Positions 33,526 to 41,126 of a stretch of 64,000 bases of DNA are shown here, one piece after another (positions within the stretch are counted from its first letter, which is position 1; each line of letters begins with the position of its first letter). The stretch is from Alteribacter keqinensis (GTDB taxonomy: Bacteria > Bacillota > Bacilli > Bacillales > Salisediminibacteriaceae), in NCBI RefSeq assembly GCF_003710255.1, contig NZ_RHIB01000002.1:186001-250000 (forward strand). The letters run 5' to 3'. The position numbers and the translations under genes are program-made. The notes beneath the pieces were generated by a model. That model was given only the letters and a program-made list of their open reading frames with translations. It had not been told where the DNA came from and ran no database searches.

Positions 33526-33898
33526 AGGCATGCAGTCTTTTTTCAGCTGATTTATCCTGTTCCTCTGTTTTTTCAGCGCAAAGTACTGAGTTAAACAGAA
33601 TACGAGAGACTACTGCGGAAGTACAAGACAGAGAAGACCGCTGAAATAGTCAAAGTGCGATAATAACGTCACAAGATCAAATTGCAGCAAAAAATGGGCT
33701 TTGATTATGCGCTAAAGGTCTTTTTAAAAAATAGTGTTGATTGGAGCGAATGCGCGACACTCCTGCGGGAGGAGCGAGTTCCGTGGAGACCCCGGAAGCG
33801 CAAAGCGCTGAGGAGGCTCCCGAACCGCCCGCGGAAAGGGAGCGCAATGAGCGGAAGTCAACACGCAACTCCTCTAAGAAAATGACTTTTTAAGCGGC
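33526..33898 (+). repeat. Composite repeat, upstream copy (degU side)
   Basis: It begins AGGCATGCAGTCTTTT, contains a decayed half-element (GAATACGAGAGACTACTGCGG, about 33600-33640), a unique linker (CAAATTGCAGCAAAAAATGGG...GCTAAAGGTC) and a full GC-rich element at 33732-33878 (GTTGATTGGAGCGAA ... GCGGAAGTCAACAC), ending TTTTTAAGCGG. The same series in the same order and orientation recurs at 36967-37371. Confidence 0.8.
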
Positions 33899-33921
33899 TC
33901 GCAGTAAAGAGAATTCCATTA

Positions 33922-33954
33922 ACAAAACAAAGACGGCGCACAGTGCGCCGCCGT
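33922..33954 (-). terminator. degU terminator
   Basis: On the minus strand ACGGCGGCGCAC / GTGCGCCGTC makes a strong GC-rich stem followed by TTTGTTTTGTT, about 30 nt after the degU stop. Confidence 0.85.
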
Positions 33955-33984
33955 TAATTATGGAACTGGTATGTGAGACAAACG

Positions 33985-34683
33985 TTAATTAACTTTCACC
34001 CAGCCGTTTTTGATGGCATCCACAACTGCCTGGGTACGGTCATTCATGCTCATTTTCTGAAGGATGTTACTCACATGGTTTTTAACCGTTTTTTCACTGA
34101 TATATAACGATTCACCAATGGCACGGTTACTCTTTCCGTCCGTCATAAGCTGAAGCACCTCGCACTCACGACGGGTAAGAAGGTGAAGCGGTCTGCGGTA
34201 CTCGACCTCACGGAAGCCAATCTCCGCCTCTTCCTTATCGTCATTGGCAAGACGGCGGTATTCGTTGATCAGGTTGTGCGTTACTTTCGGGTGAATGTAC
34301 GCTCCGCCATCAGCTACAACTTTCACAGCCTCGATCAAAGCGTCTGTATCCATTTCTTTAAGCAGGTAGCCGTCTGCTCCTGTTTTGAGAACGTGGGTGA
34401 CATAAGTTTCATCGTCGTGAATCGACAGGATCAGAACTTTTACATCGGGAAAGGTTTCTACAAGACTCTTCGTTGCCTCCACACCATTTACATTCGGCAT
34501 GTTAATATCCATTAACACAACGTCCGGTTGATGTTCGCGAACGAGGTCCAGAGCGGCGTCGCCATCGCTTCCTTCAGCGACGATATCAAAGGATTTCTCC
34601 ATCGCAAGGATACGCTTGACTCCTTCGCGGAATAGTTGGTGATCGTCAATGATAATGATTTTAATGTTATCTCTTTCGCTCAT
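33985..34683 (-). CDS. degU: Response regulator DegU
   Basis: This 232-residue NarL-family regulator has an N-terminal receiver with acidic pair [10 protein letters not shown], phospho-acceptor Asp 59 in VVLMDINMP, Thr/Ser in ILSIHDDET and Lys in YLLKEMD. The C-terminal LuxR helix-turn-helix runs from about 165 ([34 protein letters not shown]) and ends GWVKVN. Size and sequence match B. subtilis DegU, which controls exoproteases, motility, competence and poly-glutamate synthesis. It follows degS after 142 nt on the same strand. Targets in this window could include bpr, the fla genes and comK. Confidence 0.97.
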   Translation of the reverse strand: MSERDNIKIIIIDDHQLFREGVKRILAMEKSFDIVAEGSDGDAALDLVREHQPDVVLMDINMPNVNGVEATKSLVETFPDVKVLILSIHDDETYVTHVLKTGADGYLLKEMDTDALIEAVKVVADGGAYIHPKVTHNLINEYRRLANDDKEEAEIGFREVEYRRPLHLLTRRECEVLQLMTDGKSNRAIGESLYISEKTVKNHVSNILQKMSMNDRTQAVVDAIKNGWVKVN

Positions 34684-34825
34684 ACCATTTCTCCTCCTTC
34701 AGGCCATACTCCCTGAAAATAATAATCATTCTGGTTCTGTTTTTTTGTCTCTTTTAGTAATATCGACTGTATTTTTACTTATATGAACAAGTCCATAGTC
34801 GCAAAAACATCCCTCTTGATGCCTG

Positions 34826-35977
34826 TTACTTGCTGGATATAGGGATTTGGACCATGATTAAAGTCCCTTTTCCGGGTTGTGAATCAAGCGTAAGCTGGCC
34901 ATCAAGCATGTTCACCCGTTCTTTCATTCCTAAAAGACCGAAAGAACCTTCTTTCTTTACATCAGGATTAAATCCTTTTCCGTCGTCTTTAATAATTGCC
35001 AGTGCCCGGGTTGGTTTCAGTTCAATCTTAACCATTACCTGCTCTGGCTCAGCATGTTTATAGGCGTTTTGTACGGACTCCTGGATGAAACGGAAAATGG
35101 CCACTTCCATTTCAGACGGCAGGCGGATTTCTCTTCCGATGTTCCTGAATGAAATATTCAGCCCGCTGTGCTCCTGAAAATTCTTCAAATACTTGGAGAT
35201 CGTCGGAACGAGTCCCAGGTCATCCAGCGCCATCGGACGGAGGTCGTAAATGATCCTTCGTACTTCGGCCAGGGACGACTTCACCATCTTACGGAGGTCG
35301 CGGATCTCTTTCATGGCCTCATCGATGCCATGCTCTGCATAAACCCGCTCAACCAGCTCGGAACGAAGCATCACATTTGCCATCATCTGGGCCGGTCCGT
35401 CATGAATTTCACGGGAGAGACGCTTGCGCTCCTCTTCCTGTGCTTCAATGATTTTCAAACCGAATTTCTGCATTTCCTTCGCATCAGCAACCATTTCGCT
35501 GATGTTCTGAAGGTCTCCGGTTAAATAATGAATAACCACATTAATCTGGGCAACGAGCGTTTCCGCTTTCTCGATGGTGCCTTTAAGCTTCATCAGGCGT
35601 CGTTCGATGTTGTCACGTCTCTCCCGGAGAAGCTTCTCTTCCTGCCGGAGTACCGCAAGCTGCACCTGATAATCGTTGGCCAGTTCGTATGCTTCTTTTA
35701 CTTCCGTATCGCTGTAGTTGGCAAAATGCTTACTCACCTCAGCGAGACGGTTTCGTGCAAAGCGGGAATGAAGTTCCATACGTTCTGTTTTTTCAATCAG
35801 GTTGATCACTTTATTTTGTACATCTGTGAGCTCCGCTTTAAGCTCTTCATATTCGTTTCTTGAATGTTCACCGATGTCAAAGATCTCTTCTTTGCTCCTG
35901 CCGACTGTTTCCATCATGGCGTCCAGGATGTCATCCAGCCGTTCGGTCATTGGTTTTTCTTTTCCCTGCTTTTCCAT
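34826..35977 (-). CDS. degS: Cytoplasmic sensor histidine kinase DegS
   Basis: The 383-residue soluble kinase has an N-terminal coiled-coil sensor region (about 40-180), the HisKA_3 dimerisation helix with phospho-acceptor His 192 in RLSREIHDGPAQMMANVM, and a C-terminal HATPase with N box FIQESVQNAYKHA, G1 DDGKGFNP and G2 GSFGLLGMKERV. There are no membrane spans. It phosphorylates and dephosphorylates DegU. AGGTG lies 6 nt before the ATG. It is divergent from yvyE, with about 340 nt between them, as in B. subtilis. Confidence 0.97.
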   Translation of the reverse strand: MEKQGKEKPMTERLDDILDAMMETVGRSKEEIFDIGEHSRNEYEELKAELTDVQNKVINLIEKTERMELHSRFARNRLAEVSKHFANYSDTEVKEAYELANDYQVQLAVLRQEEKLLRERRDNIERRLMKLKGTIEKAETLVAQINVVIHYLTGDLQNISEMVADAKEMQKFGLKIIEAQEEERKRLSREIHDGPAQMMANVMLRSELVERVYAEHGIDEAMKEIRDLRKMVKSSLAEVRRIIYDLRPMALDDLGLVPTISKYLKNFQEHSGLNISFRNIGREIRLPSEMEVAIFRFIQESVQNAYKHAEPEQVMVKIELKPTRALAIIKDDGKGFNPDVKKEGSFGLLGMKERVNMLDGQLTLDSQPGKGTLIMVQIPISSK

Positions 35978-36321
35978 CGGCTACACCTCCCTCACACCAG
36001 CACCCTTAGGCCTAATGCTTTGGAATCCCCTTTGTACAACATTTCGACATCAGCCATGCATTTATGGGGATGAAAATTCCTATTTAAGGGAAAAGCATTT
36101 TCAGATGGAGAAAGGCAATCTTACTCCTGCAACCAGAATTATGCTTATAAGACCGGCAGCTTGACACCTTTCCATTTCCATCTTACCCTAAAACTATCGT
36201 TTCAGGACGGCTTTGTCGTGCTTTTTGAGATTTTTTCACGTTCTGTAACATTCCTTTAATATGTGTCCAGATACTGACATGTTTCGCACGTCTGGAACAC
36301 CTCAAGTCAGGAGAGAACGTC

Positions 36322-36954
36322 ATGCTCAAATCATATTATACAATAAAAGGATACGGCGAACACGAAATCACCATCCAAAAGTCACGTTTTATTGCCTACG
36401 TTGACCGCGTAACTACAGAAGAAGAAGCCCAGGCATTCATTGAACGAATCAAAAAGCAGCACTGGAATGCCAATCACAACTGCTCTGCCTATATGATCGG
36501 CGAGCGGGATCAGATCCAAAAGGCGAACGATGACGGAGAGCCGAGCGGAACTGCCGGAGTCCCGATACTTGAAGTTTTAAAAAAACGTCAGCTTAAAGAC
36601 ACCGTGGTTGTGATTACCCGGTACTTCGGAGGCATCAAGCTCGGTGCCGGTGGATTAATCCGTGCCTACAGCTCGTCGACATCGGAAGGGTTAAATGAAA
36701 CAGGCATCGTCGAGCGAAAACTGATGCAGGTATATAAAACATCCATTGACTACACCCAGCTCGGAAAAGTGGAAAATGAGCTCCGGGGCTCGGTGTTTCC
36801 GATTAAAGAGATTCATTACCTTGAAAAAGTAACCGTTGAAACCTATGTAAACAGCGGGGACGAAGCCCTTTTTGAAGAAAAAATGACAAACCTCACAAGC
36901 GGTCAGTGCACATTCGAAAAAGGCGAAGAAGTCTATCTTGAAGTGGATGTTTAA
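36322..36954 (+). CDS. yvyE: YigZ/IMPACT family protein YvyE
   Basis: The 210-residue protein begins with an IMPACT-type UPF0029 domain (about 18-130): KSRFIAYVDRVTTEEEAQAF, HNCSAYMIG, DDGEPSGTAGVPILEVL, VVVITRYFGGIKLGAGGLIRAY. A DUF1949 ferredoxin-like domain follows (about 140-205). It is a cytoplasmic protein, possibly nucleic-acid or ribosome related; the function is unproven. The neighbour relation yvyE/degS is conserved in Bacilli. AGGAGAG precedes the ATG. Downstream lies the second composite repeat in place of a clear terminator. Confidence 0.95.
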   Translation: MLKSYYTIKGYGEHEITIQKSRFIAYVDRVTTEEEAQAFIERIKKQHWNANHNCSAYMIGERDQIQKANDDGEPSGTAGVPILEVLKKRQLKDTVVVITRYFGGIKLGAGGLIRAYSSSTSEGLNETGIVERKLMQVYKTSIDYTQLGKVENELRGSVFPIKEIHYLEKVTVETYVNSGDEALFEEKMTNLTSGQCTFEKGEEVYLEVDV

Positions 36955-37490
36955 CGTATAAAGAAAAGGCATGCGGTCTTTTGCGGCCGAGTTATCCAGT
37001 CCTCTGATTTTTACAGTGCATTGTGCGAAGTTGAACGGAATACGCGACACTCCTGCGGAAGCACGAGACAGACGAGACCCCGCATTGGCATAGGAGACCA
37101 CTGATCAAGTCAAAGTCCGAAGGTTCTAGTTGCAACATAAAATGGGATTTGATTTTTTGATGTGCTAAAGGTCATTCTCGTTTTTAAAAAGAGTGTTGAT
37201 TGGAGCGAAAGCGCGACACTCCTGCGGGAAAAGCGAGTTCAGGGGAGACCCCGCAGACGCAAAGCGTCGAGGAGGCTCCTGAACCGCCCGCGGAAAGGGA
37301 GCGCAATGAGCGGAAATCAACACCTACCTTTTCTAAGCCAATTTTAAAGTAAGTGGACATTTTTAAGTGGCCTCGGTAAAGCCCTGAGGAGGCTCAGCGC
37401 GAGTCCGCAGAAAGGGAGCGTATTCCGTTCAACGAAGCTGAGTTTCAATTCTTTTTCCTGGTAACCTGTAAAATAAATAATAGATCGAAA
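36955..37490. other. Repeat-filled spacer after yvyE
   Basis: About 540 bp between convergent genes are filled by the composite repeat (36967-37371) and a half-element (about 37373-37440) that ends GTATTCCGTTCAAC, the terminal repeat of copy A. No gene is seen. Confidence 0.7.
36967..37371 (+). repeat. Composite repeat, downstream copy (yvyE side)
   Basis: It has the same parts as 33526-33898: start AGGCATGCGGTCTTTT, half-element GTTGAACGGAATACGCGACACTCCTGCGG-like (about 37030-37090), linker (GTTGCAACATAAAATGGG ... GCTAAAGGTC), full element 37193-37325 (GTTGATTGGAGCGAA to GGAAATCAACAC), end TTTTTAAGTGG. Internal differences show it is not a recent copy. Confidence 0.8.
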
Positions 37491-37532
37491 GAAAACAGCG
37501 GTGCGCCCCCGATAAGGGTCACACCGCTGTTT
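37491..37532 (-). terminator. Terminator of the orphan kinase gene
   Basis: On the minus strand AAACAGCGGTGTGACCC / GGGGGCGCACCGCTGTTT forms a long stem followed by TCTTTC, abutting the stop codon. The T tract is weak. Confidence 0.7.
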
Positions 37533-38486
37533 CTATGAAACCGGCAAATGAAGAACGAGCTCCTCTTTGCTTTTATGAAGATAGCCCCCCTGCTTCTGCA
37601 GCACCTTTTTTGCAATGTCCGTGTAAAACTGCATTTCCTCGTCATCTGAAAAAGAAGCGGTCTGATAAGCATGACGGATTTTCAGCTGAACCTCATCACT
37701 TTCCGACTTTTCGAAAGACAGACAGATCTTTCCCGCCCCTTTAAGGTAATCGATGCACTTTTTTAATAGAAAAAACACAGCGATACAGACGGAGTCAGGT
37801 TCCATCTTAAGCTGTATTTCTTCCACTTCCGGAAAGCGCCAGATCACATAGGGAACCGCTTCGGGCAGCTGCACATTTAATTTCTCCTGAAGAATCCGGA
37901 TAAAGGACTCGACGGTGATCCCTGTCGCTTTCAGTTCCCCAAAGTTATTGATTTTCAAAAAGTCATTCACATGGGCTTTGCCCTTGAGCAGTTCTTTCTC
38001 CGCAAGCTCGATCAACCTGCGATCATTGCGGCTTTCGGTGTTTCGTTTCAGCATTTGAAGCGTCCCGTAAACCGGGGTCATTACATTAAGCATTTCATGA
38101 GCACGCCTCATGGACAAAAGACGGACGAGTTTTTCCGAGTGAGTCGGTTCTTGTCTTTCTTCGTCTGATTTAAGGTAGATCACACCAATCCATCCGCTGC
38201 TTTCATCATTCTCCTGTATTTTTGAAAGGTGAAATAGACGCTCAGGCAATCCGGGGGGATTTAATGCGAAAATCTGTGCGCCACTCTCGTTAACTTTGTT
38301 AAAATACATGCCCAGTTCGGTGGAGTAAATATTTACTCCCCTCGCAATCCCTTGGGAGACACGAAGGGACTCATCCGCAAACTGAACGAATTGGATTGTT
38401 CCAAACTGATCCGTGATAAACACTCCGCATCTAATATTTCCCGAAGACCCTGAAGTGATCACATTTGAAATCACATGAGTGTTCAT
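37533..38486 (-). CDS. Orphan degenerate histidine kinase (PAS-like plus Spo0B/DcuS-like helix)
   Basis: This is a 317-residue soluble protein. The ATG at 38486 has AGGGGG about 8 nt upstream. Residues about 20-105 look like a PAS-type sensor (CGVFITDQFGTIQFVQFADE). A helix with RRAHEMLNVMTPVYGTLQML (about 128-147) resembles the HExxN phospho-acceptor helix of Spo0B and the DcuS/CitA kinases. The following ATPase region is degenerate: the N-box position reads FFLLKKCIDYLKGAG, lacking the conserved Asn, and no clear G boxes remain. It may therefore be a phosphotransferase or a pseudokinase rather than an active kinase. No response regulator is adjacent. Confidence 0.7.
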   Translation of the reverse strand: MNTHVISNVITSGSSGNIRCGVFITDQFGTIQFVQFADESLRVSQGIARGVNIYSTELGMYFNKVNESGAQIFALNPPGLPERLFHLSKIQENDESSGWIGVIYLKSDEERQEPTHSEKLVRLLSMRRAHEMLNVMTPVYGTLQMLKRNTESRNDRRLIELAEKELLKGKAHVNDFLKINNFGELKATGITVESFIRILQEKLNVQLPEAVPYVIWRFPEVEEIQLKMEPDSVCIAVFFLLKKCIDYLKGAGKICLSFEKSESDEVQLKIRHAYQTASFSDDEEMQFYTDIAKKVLQKQGGYLHKSKEELVLHLPVS

Positions 38487-38723
38487 CAAGCATTCCCCCT
38501 GTCACAACCTTTTTTCATATCATAATAATTCGACAAAAGCGAATTCACCTCCTACTAAAGGAGGTGAAATTATTTTAGTTTTTTTACGAAATATAAGAAA
38601 GACCACAATTAATTTGTCTGAAAGACCTATGAAATGTCTGATTTTGCAAAAAAAACGCACTAAAGGGTAATCCAAACCACCGGAAAATACCGCCGGCAGC
38701 GCCTACGGTCTATCCCAAATCTG

Positions 38724-40733
38724 TTATTCCAGACTGGCCCAGAACTCATTCACTTTATCAACCACTTCTCCGCTTCCGGCTCCTTCCACCATCATAACCA
38801 AAAGAAGATCGCGCTCTTCAACATCTACGCTGGCATACCAGCCGATTCTGTCTCCATCCACATCATCCTGTGAATCTTTGATTTCAGCCGTTCCCGTTTT
38901 CCCCGCAAGGGAGCGGCTGTGCCCCGGATTACTCCGGTAGGCTGTTCCATTCGGATCCTCAACGACCGCAACCATTGAATCAAGAACCGTGGAAGCCGTC
39001 TCTTCTGAAATAACCGATTCACTAAAATACGCCGGATCTTCGTCCTGGAACAGGACCGGCTGAACAATACTTCCCTCATTAACGAACATCGTATAAAGAG
39101 AAGCCAGATGAACCGGGTTCATTTGTACCTCCCCCTGCCCGTAGCCCGTGTCAGCAAGCAATGCGCTGTTGCCAAGTCCTTCATTGGAAAGGTTCGAAAC
39201 ATAAATAGGATATTCAAAAGGATAATTCCCGCCGAATCCAAACCGCTCCGTCCACGCTTCCATTTTTTCCTCACCTATCTCCAGCGCCTGCATGGCAAAG
39301 TAAATATTATCGGAATACTTCATCCCCGCTTCCAAATCAACAATGTCAACGTCATCATTCACCCGCGTAATCTGGTGATTTCCCCAGTCAGATCCCTCAG
39401 GCTGCCACTGCTCACCTGTAATTGTAAATTGCTCTTCGGGATCCAGGGTTCCCTCTTCAAGACCGATCGCTGCTGTTAGCGGTTTAAACACAGAACCGGG
39501 CGAAAAGCGGAAATTATACCGGTTCAACGTTTGCTCTTCCTCAATTGACGTTGTTCGTAAATATAACTCACCAGGGTTGTAATCCGGCTTACTCACCATA
39601 GCCAAGACCTCACCTGACACAGGATCCATCACGACCCCGGCACCCATCTCATCTCCCATTGCATCATGAAGCTTTTCCTGCAATTCCATATCAATCGTTA
39701 AGAACAGATCTTCCCCATTCTCCGCTTCCGTCCGCTGAAGGACTTCACGCTGGTTTCCTTCCCCGTCCACAATGTTTACCTGCGATCCTACTTTACCTCT
39801 CAAGGTTTCCTCGTAGGCATTCTCAAGACCGCGCCGTCCGTAATAGCTGTTGCCATGATACCCCGGCCAATCGTTCTTTTCCAGAAAATCGGCTGTTGCG
39901 ATGGCAAGGTGTCCTGTCAGGTGAGCCGTCAGCGACCCGTATCCATATTCACGCCCGGTATATTCACGGACCAGTACCCCCGGAATCTGGGCTTCCAGAA
40001 CCTCGTCAATGAAGGCATGACCATTAGGAACATTCATCACCGGCGCATGCCACTCCGGATTCTCTTCGTAACCTGCCACCAGCTCAAGGATCCGTTCCTC
40101 ATCAAGACCGATAATGTCAGAAAGCTCCTCCGCTTCGGCATCAAGGTCTTCAATATCCTGAAACACGAATCCGATACTCATATATGTCCCATTCACCGCC
40201 AGACTCTCACCATTCCCGGCAAAAATCTGCCCTCTCGTATCAGGCGCTTCCGTCGTCACTTCCACACTGTCCGAGAACGCCTGCATCCCCATAAACAAAT
40301 GACCGGCCTTCCAGTCGATCCTCCATTCCTCACCGTCTTCTCCTTCTTCTTTCAAAAGCGTCACATCCGTGTCGTAGTCAAAAGAACCAATCACCGTTTC
40401 CATTCCCACCTGGACCGGATAGGTGATCTCTTCAAGCTCTCCGAGATCCACTTCCTCTTCCTCAAAATCACGCCCGGTAAAGCTAACATCAAGTTCTGTC
40501 ACACCGAGTTCTTCATAAAGCTCCTCATATTTATCAGAAAAAGAAAGCTCTTCCCCCGTAATTGCAGAAGCAGATGCTTCCGTTAACAGATTCTCCATCC
40601 CGGCATAATCACCGCTCTCCCATGAAGAAAGATAGTCTTCCAGTGTTTCCTCCGGATTCGGATCCTCCCCCGAACACCCTGCAAGCAGGACAAACCCTGC
40701 CCCTAAACCTATGTATAATGACTTTCGAATCAT
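38724..40733 (-). CDS. pbpC: Penicillin-binding transpeptidase, PBP3/PbpC-like lipoprotein
   Basis: This is a 669-residue protein. The ATG at 40733 has GGGGGAG 8 nt upstream; the in-frame extension lacks one. The signal peptide has lipobox LLAGC near residue 20. An NTF2-like MecA_N domain (about 26-145), a dimerisation domain (about 150-310) and the transpeptidase domain follow, with active-site Ser 414 in SPGSVFKP, SDN near 472 and KTGT near 612. Length and order match B. subtilis PBP3 (668 aa), a class B, low-penicillin-affinity MecA-like enzyme that cross-links peptidoglycan outside the membrane. The mature protein is exceptionally acidic. It is a single gene. Confidence 0.92.
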   Translation of the reverse strand: MIRKSLYIGLGAGFVLLAGCSGEDPNPEETLEDYLSSWESGDYAGMENLLTEASASAITGEELSFSDKYEELYEELGVTELDVSFTGRDFEEEEVDLGELEEITYPVQVGMETVIGSFDYDTDVTLLKEEGEDGEEWRIDWKAGHLFMGMQAFSDSVEVTTEAPDTRGQIFAGNGESLAVNGTYMSIGFVFQDIEDLDAEAEELSDIIGLDEERILELVAGYEENPEWHAPVMNVPNGHAFIDEVLEAQIPGVLVREYTGREYGYGSLTAHLTGHLAIATADFLEKNDWPGYHGNSYYGRRGLENAYEETLRGKVGSQVNIVDGEGNQREVLQRTEAENGEDLFLTIDMELQEKLHDAMGDEMGAGVVMDPVSGEVLAMVSKPDYNPGELYLRTTSIEEEQTLNRYNFRFSPGSVFKPLTAAIGLEEGTLDPEEQFTITGEQWQPEGSDWGNHQITRVNDDVDIVDLEAGMKYSDNIYFAMQALEIGEEKMEAWTERFGFGGNYPFEYPIYVSNLSNEGLGNSALLADTGYGQGEVQMNPVHLASLYTMFVNEGSIVQPVLFQDEDPAYFSESVISEETASTVLDSMVAVVEDPNGTAYRSNPGHSRSLAGKTGTAEIKDSQDDVDGDRIGWYASVDVEERDLLLVMMVEGAGSGEVVDKVNEFWASLE

Positions 40734-40986
40734 TTCGCGATCTCCCCCTCTGTTATATAGACGAAAGACATATGAACCAAGATTCATATTCTATTACCAT
40801 TGCTATCATATTTCACCTTATTTTGTAAACCTGGGAGATTTATATGGCATTAATAGATAATATTCTGCAAAAATAAGCTCATTTAGACACCTAAATGCTG
40901 AATTTATCAAAAAAAGTCGGATAGTAATACCATTCCGTATATGGTACTTTTTATGGAAATAGATAAAGGAGGGGGAAGCAGGGAGC

Positions 40987-41100
40987 TTGAAGAATGTCGA
41001 ATGGGGTTCACCCATCAGTGTTGCATGTCTGGGAATCTTTTTAATCGGACTGGCAATGCTGCTGGACACAATTTGGAAATATTTTCTCAGTTTCGGTTGA
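40987..41100 (+). CDS. Possible 37-residue single-span membrane peptide
   Basis: From TTG 40987 a frame reads 37 residues: a short polar start (KNVEWGSPIS), one hydrophobic helix (VACLGIFLIGLAMLL) and an aromatic tail (DTIWKYFLSFG). It ends 26 nt before the SH3b-amidase gene, in the same direction. The ribosome site is imperfect: AGGGAG lies too close and AGGAGGGGGA about 12-15 nt away. I include it because the hydrophobic pattern and spacing look real, but it may be fortuitous. Confidence 0.4.
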   Translation: MKNVEWGSPISVACLGIFLIGLAMLLDTIWKYFLSFG

Positions 41101-41126
41101 GAGGTAAAAGATGAGGAGTTGATTTT

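Larger units (their letters stand above)
33124..33984. other. Repeat-rich spacer between degU and degV
   Basis: About 860 bp with no gene. It holds the MITE-like repeat at 33291-33391, the composite repeat at 33526-33898 and the degU terminator. The degV promoter should lie near 33130-33230, where A+T-rich sequence occurs, but no confident boxes were found. Confidence 0.6.

Noticed and set aside
38479-38670. 63-residue plus-strand gene before the PBP3 gene
   Set aside because: The ATG has no ribosome site and the well-placed one leads only to ATT codons; kept as a low-interest observation.
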